Positions 9,133-16,181 of a stretch of DNA of 35,067 nt are shown here, in pieces. This DNA is from Turicimonas muris (GTDB lineage: Bacteria; Pseudomonadota; Gammaproteobacteria; Burkholderiales; Burkholderiaceae_F): NCBI RefSeq assembly GCF_002221595.1, contig NZ_NHMP01000014.1, positions 1-35,067 on the forward strand. The letters run 5' to 3'. The notes below the pieces were generated by a model. It was given only the letters and a program-made list of their open reading frames with translations, had not been told where the DNA came from and made no database searches. The translations under genes and the position numbers were made by a program. Every line of letters starts with the position of its first letter. The first letter of the stretch is position 1.

Positions 9133-9822
9133 TTACTTTTCAACAACCTTAACAACGTCTCTCTTCAACCATGTTGGAGAATGGTGTTCAGCGGCTTCAT
9201 AAGAAATGTCGCCGGGGCCGACTCTCCAAATGCCCTTGAAGTGTTCCATAGAAAGAAGGGCTAATGGGATGTGAGCGCAAGTAACCATTGCTGTCACAAC
9301 GATGCTGCCCCAAACGTGAGTAATGAACAACCAGTAGAAGAGTGTCTTACCAAGTAAAGGAGCACCTGCCCAAAGCAACCAGCCGGTAACGATCAAGTAA
9401 GCGATGGCTGCGATGAAAATGAGATAGCTCATCTTCTGACCGCCGTTGTATCTGCCCTGAGGAGGAACTTCTTCCGGGCCGAACGGGATCTTGAAGAAAC
9501 GGCGTGGATAGCCACCGAAGTTTCTGAACCACATAATTGTGTTCTTGTCCCATTCCATGAGGTTCTTCATGGTAACGGCGAAACGATCAGGGGCAAACAA
9601 GATATAGCCAACAAAGTTAAGAGTGAAAAGAGCACCGAGCCAAATATGCCAAACCATCAAAAGGTTAGCTGTTTCGTCGGAGATAGCACCCATCATATTG
9701 CCGAAATAAACGATAACGCCTGTAAAGAAGAGTGCGTACCAGCAAATAGCGTTGATGGAATGGAAAACCTTGTCGGAAGTATGGAAGCGCAGAATACGAG
9801 CACCGCTTGCAGCATTAGACAT
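9133..9822 (-). CDS. Cytochrome b subunit of hydrogenase (formate dehydrogenase gamma-like)
   Basis: 229-residue membrane protein with four hydrophobic segments (about 23-40, 53-76, 132-150, 162-190). The opening RFHTSDKVFHSINA resembles the start of FdnI/FdoI-type gamma subunits. Histidines at 21, 59, 169 and 184 sit in or at helices, as expected for two b-type hemes. It should anchor the periplasmic hydrogenase and pass electrons to the quinone pool (inference). The ATG overlaps the small-subunit stop by 8 bp (ATGTCTAA), so translation is coupled. Confidence 0.88.
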   Translation of the reverse strand: MSNAASGARILRFHTSDKVFHSINAICWYALFFTGVIVYFGNMMGAISDETANLLMVWHIWLGALFTLNFVGYILFAPDRFAVTMKNLMEWDKNTIMWFRNFGGYPRRFFKIPFGPEEVPPQGRYNGGQKMSYLIFIAAIAYLIVTGWLLWAGAPLLGKTLFYWLFITHVWGSIVVTAMVTCAHIPLALLSMEHFKGIWRVGPGDISYEAAEHHSPTWLKRDVVKVVEK

Positions 9823-10162
9823 GTTTGGTCTCCTTCATAGCTAACTGAGAACGTGGGAAGTAGTGTGTATGGTTCAACTCATACATTTCACCTTCAACTG
9901 GTTTGCCCTTCATGTCTTCATAGACTTTCCAGCAAACATCGTTTTCGTGAGAAGATGTAAGTTTAACCTTCTGCAAACGCTTGTCGTCTGCGTACAAGCC
10001 TTCTTGACGATCAAGAATGACTTTATTGCGGCCTGTGACAATCTTAGTAATAACGGCACCGGCAGCAGCTACAACAACAGCGCAAAGGCCTACTACCTTC
10101 AAGAAGCCGCGTCTGCCCAACAGTGCATCTGTATCTCTTTCTGTATATTGATATTTACTCAT
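9815..10162 (-). CDS. hydB: Periplasmic [FeFe] hydrogenase small subunit with Tat signal
   Basis: 115 residues. A twin-arginine signal, GRRGFLK (16-22), is followed by a hydrophobic stretch (23-41). The mature part matches the short Fe-hydrogenase small-subunit domain known from Desulfovibrio: ILDRQEGLYADDK and a terminal NHTHYFPR. In that family the small subunit wraps around the catalytic subunit and carries it through the Tat pathway. It starts 12 bp after the catalytic subunit stop, with its AAAGG ribosome site overlapping that stop, and overlaps the cytochrome b gene by 8 bp. Confidence 0.88.
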   Translation of the reverse strand: MSKYQYTERDTDALLGRRGFLKVVGLCAVVVAAAGAVITKIVTGRNKVILDRQEGLYADDKRLQKVKLTSSHENDVCWKVYEDMKGKPVEGEMYELNHTHYFPRSQLAMKETKHV

Positions 10163-10174
10163 TTTTCCAACCTT

Positions 10175-11527
10175 TTAGAGTTTGACTGGAAGCGGAAGTG
10201 TCGGTGCGAGCCATGCGGAGCCGGAGCCTTGGAGAGGCTGACCGCCCCCGTTGACGCAACCGCCAGGACAGTTCATAACTTCAATGAAGTGCCAACGATC
10301 TTTATCTTCGTTGATGATCTTCATCACTTTCTTAAGATCTTGGAGAGCACCGTTAACAACAGCAACGCGAAGTTCGAAAATCTCACCATTCTTAGCCTTC
10401 AAAGGAATTGGAATAGTGGCTTCAACGAGTGAAGAATCGTAACCACGAACGCTGATGATGTCCGGATTAGTCAATTCTTTACCGGAAAGAATGAAGTAAG
10501 CTGTACGAAGAGCAGCTTCCATAACACCGCCAGATGCACCGAAGATAGTACCGGCACCGGTGTATTTTTCCATCTGCTTAACTTCGTGAGTTGTCGGCAT
10601 TGTCAATGGGTTGATGCCTTTACGACGAAGAACTTCGGCGATGTCACGAGTAGTCAAGCTGTAATCGATATCCGGGAAAGCAGGAGTATCTTTTGGAATT
10701 TCGCCATGGGCGACATTCCACTTCCAGGCGTCAACGAATTCAGGACGGCTGGCTTCGTAAATCTTAGCTGTGCAAGGAGTGATAGAAACCAAGACCATGT
10801 CTCTCGGATCTTTCTTCCAAATATGCTTAGCACCCCAGCTCTTAGCCAAAGCACCGCCCATCTGAATCGGGCTCTTTGTTGTAGAGACGTGAGGAATAGC
10901 GCTGGCGAAATTGATTTCCATATTTCTAACCCAGCCAGGGCAGCAGCTTGTGAAGTGAGGAAGCGGATGGTGAGCCATCATATCAACTTCCGGACCTCTT
11001 TCTCCAAGAGCCCAGTATCTTACTTTCTTGATGAACTCAGTACCTTCTTCAAGAATTGTTTGGTCAGCAGTTTGGTTAACGTCGTAGTTAACGAAGCCGG
11101 CCTTTTCAAGGGCGTTCAGCATCTGATCTGTGCAGAGATCGCCCGGTTGGCCTCCGAATTCTTCCGCTAAAGCGACGCGAACTGCAGGAGAGGGATGTGC
11201 AACAACGAACTTCTTCGGATCATCCAAAGCTTTGATCACATCATCAACGAAGCTCATCTGCTCGATAGCACCGAACGGGCAGGCTACTAAGCATTGTCCG
11301 CAGCTTACACAAGCGTTATCACGAATCTTATGAATGGAACCAAGACCACCGTCGATAGCATCGACCGGGCAGAATTTTCTGCAGGTATCGCAACCTACAC
11401 AGGTTTCTGAATTGATCTTGATGATTCCTCTTAATTCACCTTTGCGGAAATTCCCCTGATAGTCGGGACCATCTTCTCCACGGCAACCCTGAGGCGGCCG
11501 GAAAGTGACTACTTCCATAGTTGTCAT
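10175..11527 (-). CDS. hydA: [FeFe] hydrogenase catalytic subunit
   Basis: 450 residues. Two ferredoxin-type [4Fe-4S] motifs, CVGCDTCRKFC and CVSCGQCLVAC, are followed by the H-cluster domain: L1 FTSCCPGW, L2 TPCTAKIYE and L3 ECVNGGGQ-type signature MNCPGGCVNGGGQP. All H-cluster cysteines and the proton-transfer cysteine (first C of TSCC) are present. The usual Met of the L2 motif (MPC) is Thr. There is no signal peptide of its own, which fits export by hitch-hiking on the Tat-signal small subunit. ATG 11527 is preferred because GGAG lies 6 bases upstream; the ATG at 11539 overlaps that site. The direction of catalysis (uptake or evolution) is not decided by sequence. Confidence 0.95.
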   Translation of the reverse strand: MTTMEVVTFRPPQGCRGEDGPDYQGNFRKGELRGIIKINSETCVGCDTCRKFCPVDAIDGGLGSIHKIRDNACVSCGQCLVACPFGAIEQMSFVDDVIKALDDPKKFVVAHPSPAVRVALAEEFGGQPGDLCTDQMLNALEKAGFVNYDVNQTADQTILEEGTEFIKKVRYWALGERGPEVDMMAHHPLPHFTSCCPGWVRNMEINFASAIPHVSTTKSPIQMGGALAKSWGAKHIWKKDPRDMVLVSITPCTAKIYEASRPEFVDAWKWNVAHGEIPKDTPAFPDIDYSLTTRDIAEVLRRKGINPLTMPTTHEVKQMEKYTGAGTIFGASGGVMEAALRTAYFILSGKELTNPDIISVRGYDSSLVEATIPIPLKAKNGEIFELRVAVVNGALQDLKKVMKIINEDKDRWHFIEVMNCPGGCVNGGGQPLQGSGSAWLAPTLPLPVKL

Positions 11528-11566
11528 TGTTTGCTCCATAGGCTTGAAATGGGTGAGAAGAAAATA

Positions 11567-11621
11567 GCCGACATCGCTGGGGTGTTATGTTAGAAGTTTT
11601 CCCTAGTAGGTTACAGTCGGC
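11567..11621 (-). promoter_or_regulatory. Inverted repeat in the hydA 5' leader
   Basis: GCCGAC (11567-11572) and GTCGGC (11616-11621) are perfectly complementary and enclose 43 bases in the untranslated leader between the predicted promoter and hydA. It matches no riboswitch I recognise; it may be a structured leader or chance. Confidence 0.25.
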
Positions 11622-11636
11622 AATATCTCAGACAGG

Positions 11637-11665
11637 ATTGTAAAAAAAGATCTGTTTCTAAACAA
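11637..11665 (-). promoter_or_regulatory. Predicted sigma-70 promoter of the hydrogenase operon
   Basis: Minus strand TTGTTT (11665-11660), 17-base spacer, TACAAT (11642-11637). It implies a leader of about 100 bases before hydA. No clear FNR-type TTGAT-N4-ATCAA site is visible nearby. Confidence 0.55.
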
Positions 11666-11981
11666 CGGAACTAAAACGAATATCCTAAGGGTATACGCTT
11701 AAATTCCCGCCCCTTTTAACGAAATATTCGTGAAATCCCGCCTGAGGTTTAGTTTCGGTAGGTAATTTGAAATGCTATAGAACTCCTTTCTCAGATGGAA
11801 TGGAAGTTGTGAGATTTCCGTAAGAAGTTCGGTTCTTTCTAAAATCTTTCTATTAGGAAAGCTCATACACGGCCTTACTGTTCCAACATGGGAAAAGCTG
11901 ACATTTGTGCACAAACGCACGTTGTCGGCCAGTAAAAACTTAGAGAAAGAGTCGACTTCTTTTTCAACAAAGAAATACCGA
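11666..11981. other. Intergenic stretch upstream of hydrogenase promoter
   Basis: No convincing gene. A 73-codon minus-strand frame (11920-11699) has no ribosome site or domain. A perfect 8-bp palindrome AGTCGACT lies at about 11950, downstream of the radical SAM gene. Upstream activator sites for hydA could lie here but none is recognisable. Confidence 0.4.
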
Positions 11982-13325
11982 TTACATATCTTCTTCTTTC
12001 AGCGGTTTTCTCAATTCTGCACGGACATTATCCATTGCTGTGTAGAAGTCTTTCATCATTACCAGACCAAGGAGTTTTCCTCTATCAGTGATAATGAATT
12101 GATCCTTATCTTCCGGATTTTCTTTTATCGCGCCTGCAAGCTTAAGAGCCAACACTTCTTTCATTAAAGCCGTATCTAAACGAACGTTATGAACTTCTCG
12201 GAAGTATTTTCTAGAGAGACGGCCTGCAAACAAACCCAATAAGAGGCGATACTGGAGGATTTCGTGCTTAGAAAAAGTTCTCTTACGTTCTACACCGTCT
12301 CGGCCAGAACTGATACGCTCGTTGTATCTTCTCAAAGAGAATGTATTAACATACAAGGAATCACCTAAGAAGCTGAATGCGCCCGAACCAATTCCTAAGT
12401 ATTCATCGTTGTCGATAACGTACTCGTCAAAACCTTCGTTATTGGCCTTACCAAAAGCCCAAGAAGAAAGCTGGTTGTAGTGAGGAGCAACCGTATCCAA
12501 TATGATTCGGTATTGCTGAGCCATCACTTCCGGAGGAGATGCTAAAGAATCTTTGACGCTGCGCTTGGTCTGGCTTGTGACCATTAAAGGATAAGTCGTA
12601 ATTTGTCTGGGAGACAAAGCTACTACTTTTTCCATATCGGAGCAGACGATTTCATCTGTTTGACCGCGGAAACCGAAAATCATATCTACGTTGCAGATAG
12701 GGAAAATCTCTTTGGCTTTCAGAATGTTCTCGTAAACCTCTTCCCCCGTTCCGAACTTGTCTCTTTCGATCATCTTTAGAATATTGTCATCGAAGCTCTG
12801 TACCCCTACAGACATACGGTCGACAAGCCCTTTGAGATAAATAATATCCGGATTGGCCATAACCTGAGGATCAGTTTCACAAGAGACTTCGCCCATTGAC
12901 GGAAAAAGCTTGCGGGCCAATTCAATGGTCTTGATCAGTTCGTCCATCAAAATAGTGGTAGTACCCCCACCGACATACATGGACGTAAAGTTGTAACCCA
13001 AGTCATGAACCATCTGCATTTCTTTGCGAAGGTTCACAAAGTACTCACGAGCTTTGTATTCTTTGAATAAGAACCGGTGAAAAGTACAGTAAGTACATAA
13101 CGTATTGCAGAACGGAACGTGTGCATAAAGCATGTACTTGTGTCCGGGCTGCGGTTTCGGAAATTCCTTAAGAATGCAAGGATCCAAAACCAAATTTTTG
13201 TCCAATTGGTACTGCATTACTTTTTCCGTACCATAGATCATCCATTGCGGAGCCATGGCCTCGGAATGTAATTTCTTTTCACTGCCTTTGTAGGCAGATT
13301 TAATTGTTTCAGTTGATGCTTTCAT
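11982..13325 (-). CDS. Radical SAM protein of the HemN/HemW (coproporphyrinogen oxidase-like) superfamily
   Basis: 447 residues. The radical SAM site is HVPFCNTLCTYCTF (C73, C77, C80), with the SAM-binding MYVGGGTTT (about 115-122), the SCETDP segment, the ERDKFG and VDMIFGFRGQT blocks and the YLGIGSGAFSFL motif of HemN-like enzymes, then a C-terminal winged-helix-like part. The CxxxCxxC-x-F arrangement fits HemN, HemW and the ChuW/HutW heme-degradation branch; I cannot tell which. It is not HydE or HydG by length or motifs. It lies upstream of and in the same direction as the hydrogenase operon, but that operon has its own predicted promoter. The ribosome site before ATG 13325 is weak. Confidence 0.82.
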   Translation of the reverse strand: MKASTETIKSAYKGSEKKLHSEAMAPQWMIYGTEKVMQYQLDKNLVLDPCILKEFPKPQPGHKYMLYAHVPFCNTLCTYCTFHRFLFKEYKAREYFVNLRKEMQMVHDLGYNFTSMYVGGGTTTILMDELIKTIELARKLFPSMGEVSCETDPQVMANPDIIYLKGLVDRMSVGVQSFDDNILKMIERDKFGTGEEVYENILKAKEIFPICNVDMIFGFRGQTDEIVCSDMEKVVALSPRQITTYPLMVTSQTKRSVKDSLASPPEVMAQQYRIILDTVAPHYNQLSSWAFGKANNEGFDEYVIDNDEYLGIGSGAFSFLGDSLYVNTFSLRRYNERISSGRDGVERKRTFSKHEILQYRLLLGLFAGRLSRKYFREVHNVRLDTALMKEVLALKLAGAIKENPEDKDQFIITDRGKLLGLVMMKDFYTAMDNVRAELRKPLKEEDM

Positions 13326-13406
13326 ATATAACTTTTAGATTTTGGACAAAATTATACTTTTTTGATATTGCCAACAGTATTTCAACAAAAAGATTAACCG
13401 TTCTGG

Positions 13407-13439
13407 AAAAAAGAGCTCAAAACCTGACTCAATCGAGCT
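13407..13439 (-). terminator. Probable terminator of the acyl-CoA ligase gene
   Basis: Minus strand AGCTC (13439-13435) pairs with GAGCT (13418-13414), followed by CTTTTTT. The stem is short and the loop long, so it is a weak call, but it sits 33 bp after the stop codon. Confidence 0.35.
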
Positions 13440-13471
13440 TCCAAAATCACGAAATTTTCTCTGCCTTCCGA

Positions 13472-15304
13472 TTAACGCCGTGCACCTTTATACATACTTT
13501 CGATGACTGTTCCGTATTTGGCCATCATGTTCTTTCGCTTAAGCTTCAAAGTTGGTGTCAGCAACTCCTTCTCGATTGTCCATGGTTCTAAAGTGAGTGC
13601 GACATTCTTCGGAACAGCGTATGCAGGAAAAGCCTTACACAGCTTTTTAACCTGTTTGAGAATGTATCCCTTAACTTCGTGAGACTGAAGCGATTCATTG
13701 TTTGTAGGATCTACGCCAATCTTCTCGGCCAACTCCACCCACTTATCCTTGTCTAAAGACAGAAGTGTTGCAATGTAAGGACGTCCGTCTCCGACTGCAA
13801 AACATTGGTTAATCAAAGGATCACATTCGATGGCGCTTTCAATGTCAACCGGAGAAATTTTTTCTCCCGTTGAAGTAACAAGAATCTCTTTGATGCGTCC
13901 CTTAATCCGCAGCCTTCCCTCGGAATCAAACTCTCCTTGGTCACCGGTATGAAGCCAACCGTCTTCGGTTAAGGCTAATTTGGTGTCTTTTGCTCGATTC
14001 CAATACCCTTGCATCACAAGGTCGCCCTTCACAAGAATTTCGTCTTTTTCGCCGATCTTGACCTGAACATCTTTGAGAAGTCTTCCCACTGTATTCGGAT
14101 CATTATCTTCGACTTTATTTCCGCAGATAATGGGGCTGGTTTCGGTCATTCCATAACCTTGAATAACCGGAAGGCCAAGACCGCAAAATACTTTAGCTAC
14201 CTTTTCATTGAGGGAGGCGCCCCCGCTGATAGCAACTTTTAATTGTCCGCCGAATTGATCCTGCAAGGTCTTTGAAATTCTCTTCTGAAATACTTTGCCC
14301 AAGTTTTTATCAAAAATGGTCGAGAAACCTCCTTCGTAGGGAATCTTGTTCTTTCTGCAGAAATCTCTCCAGCCGACATTAACACCCCAACTGAATAACT
14401 TCTGAGCGATAGGGCCTTTCTTCTTCAAGGCTTCTTGAAGTTTGCCGTAGATTCTTTCGTAGACTCTTGGAACAGAAATTAGAACGTCCGGTTTGGCAAT
14501 CTTGAAATCATCAGCTAAATATTGAAGAGAACGATTGAAGATGATCGTGCTTCCGGTCGCTAGAGCAAGGTAATAACCGGCGGTCCTTTCAAACATGTGA
14601 GATAACGGAAGGAAGGACAAAAATTTTGCGCCGATCTCCGGTCTGACATGAGCAAGAGTAGATCGAACATTGCTGGCAATATTTTTATGAGAGAGCATTA
14701 CTCCTTTTGGCTTTCCGGTAGTGCCGGAGGTATAAACGATGCAAGCCAAGTCGTGCTCAGTAGGCGCCGGAGGCAGAATCTCTTTTCCTGTTACGCTGTT
14801 AAGCCAATCTTTCAAGGTTTGAACGATATCGACTTTCGAGAGAGTTTCTTCCTGAGTAATAATTACCTTCTTTAATTTACTCAAATCGAAGCCTGCTTTT
14901 TGGATTTGCTCCCACTTCTCTAATCTGTTAGTAATTAAAAAAGAAGCCTCGCTATCTTGCAGGATGAAGGCACTCGATGCCGGAGTGTCGATCGCATGAA
15001 GAGGAACAGGAATCAGCCCATTAGCCATAGCGGCTTGGTCAAAACAAACCGCATCCACTCCATTGGGCAGAAGCATAGCTACTCTGGATCCCGGGTTAAT
15101 TTGACTCGCTGCAAAAGCTCGCTGCCATTCTTTAACTTTATTCGCGACTTCTTGATAAGTATAAGAAATCCACTTTTTCGTGGATTTATCGAACTCACGG
15201 AGAGCCTCGTCTTGCGGTCCTTTTTCTACTCGATTTTGAAAAAAATCACATAATGTATGTAACGAATCTAACGCACGGGCACGTTCTTCTTTTGTGTCTG
15301 TCAA
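13472..15304 (-). CDS. Long-chain fatty acid-CoA ligase (AMP-forming)
   Basis: 610 residues of the ANL superfamily, FAA1/COG1022 type. P-loop YTSGTTGKPKG at 191-201, YGMTETSP motif near 386, and GWLHTGD with GRIKEILVTSTGEKISP in the C-terminal lid. It activates free fatty acids to acyl-CoA, for lipid recycling rather than necessarily beta-oxidation, since no other fad genes are present. The start is a TTG at 15304 with AGGAG six bases upstream; no ATG is available near the conserved N-terminus. No close functional link to the hydrogenase genes downstream is apparent. Confidence 0.9.
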   Translation of the reverse strand: MTDTKEERARALDSLHTLCDFFQNRVEKGPQDEALREFDKSTKKWISYTYQEVANKVKEWQRAFAASQINPGSRVAMLLPNGVDAVCFDQAAMANGLIPVPLHAIDTPASSAFILQDSEASFLITNRLEKWEQIQKAGFDLSKLKKVIITQEETLSKVDIVQTLKDWLNSVTGKEILPPAPTEHDLACIVYTSGTTGKPKGVMLSHKNIASNVRSTLAHVRPEIGAKFLSFLPLSHMFERTAGYYLALATGSTIIFNRSLQYLADDFKIAKPDVLISVPRVYERIYGKLQEALKKKGPIAQKLFSWGVNVGWRDFCRKNKIPYEGGFSTIFDKNLGKVFQKRISKTLQDQFGGQLKVAISGGASLNEKVAKVFCGLGLPVIQGYGMTETSPIICGNKVEDNDPNTVGRLLKDVQVKIGEKDEILVKGDLVMQGYWNRAKDTKLALTEDGWLHTGDQGEFDSEGRLRIKGRIKEILVTSTGEKISPVDIESAIECDPLINQCFAVGDGRPYIATLLSLDKDKWVELAEKIGVDPTNNESLQSHEVKGYILKQVKKLCKAFPAYAVPKNVALTLEPWTIEKELLTPTLKLKRKNMMAKYGTVIESMYKGARR

Positions 15305-15476
15305 GACCTTCTCCTACACTTCTCCTATTTTCTCTCTTAGCTTAAGAGAAATTTTACTTTTACAACGGGCAAAATTTTAAGGGTATTTACTTATGTTTTC
15401 GTTATTCCGAAATAAAGATCAGGATCAGTGTCTCTCCAACTCCAATCCACCGGAAACCTTTGAAAACTTCAGCCAT

Positions 15477-15513
15477 GAAAAATGACCGCTTTACCTAAAG
15501 ACAGAGCGGTCAT
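15477..15513 (-). terminator. Terminator of the Gly/Pro-rich protein gene
   Basis: Minus strand ATGACCGCT (15513-15505) pairs perfectly with AGCGGTCAT (15490-15482), followed by a run of T. Confidence 0.8.
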
Positions 15514-15542
15514 ATTCTTCGACAATCAATATTACATTGGTT

Positions 15543-16085
15543 TTACGGCACCGTTGTTGCCTGCCATCCTGACGGACATTCCGTCACGTAAGGATAGAAG
15601 TTCTTAGATGCTTGGCACCAATACATAACATTACCTGAGCCGACTGACGGGGTGACGGTAACCGGAGGAGCCACTACTACAGGAGGTGCGACCACTGCAG
15701 GAGGGGAGACTACTACCGGCGCAGAAGGCACAATATAGTTAGGGGGCACATAAGTCGGGGTAGGCGGCACATAGACTGTTGTCGGAGGAGGCGTACTAAC
15801 AGAATTAGCAATTGCACCTGCTACTCCAAGTCCTAACCCTATCGCCAGAGCACCTCCTAAAACGTCGGCACCCCAATGATGTCTTGGCGGTCTGGGACCC
15901 GGACCAGGCCTAAAGCCGGGACCTGGGCCTCCGGGTCCAGGACCGGGTCTGAATCCTGGGCCAGGACCGGGTCTAAAACCGGGTCCTCCAGGGGGAGGTC
16001 CGGGCGGTCTTGCTAAACCGTCTGTACAGAGCGTAAAGGCGCAGCAAGCAACAAAAGCAAGCTGAACTACTGTTTTAGTTTTCAT
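15543..16085 (-). CDS. Exported Gly/Pro-rich protein with C-terminal Cys motif
   Basis: 180 residues, no known function. A Sec signal peptide (about 1-25) is followed by tandem GFRPGPGP-type repeats, a short Gly/Ala hydrophobic segment (75-96, possibly a membrane or glycine-zipper segment), a Pro/Val-rich stretch, and a C-terminal block MYWCQASKNFYPYVTECPSGWQ-like whose paired cysteines and YPYV...CPxGW pattern recurs at the ends of many small proteobacterial exported proteins. The likely location is the cell envelope. It is transcribed alone: its own terminator lies downstream and a gap of 96 bp separates it from uup. Confidence 0.78.
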   Translation of the reverse strand: MKTKTVVQLAFVACCAFTLCTDGLARPPGPPPGGPGFRPGPGPGFRPGPGPGGPGPGFRPGPGPRPPRHHWGADVLGGALAIGLGLGVAGAIANSVSTPPPTTVYVPPTPTYVPPNYIVPSAPVVVSPPAVVAPPVVVAPPVTVTPSVGSGNVMYWCQASKNFYPYVTECPSGWQATTVP

Positions 16086-16181
16086 CCTTGCCCCCTTGTG
16101 AAGTTAAATAATTACTTCCAATTGTGCACTTGTTTGAAAGACTTGAACAGCCTTAGCGTCCAAATTAAACAATCTTTACGA

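Noticed and set aside
9863-11170. Plus-strand frames of 189 and 194 codons across the hydrogenase genes
   Set aside because: Antisense shadows of strongly conserved minus-strand genes; no ribosome sites or domains.
11528-11700. FNR box controlling hydA
   Set aside because: Searched by eye for TTGAT-N4-ATCAA on both strands and found no acceptable match.
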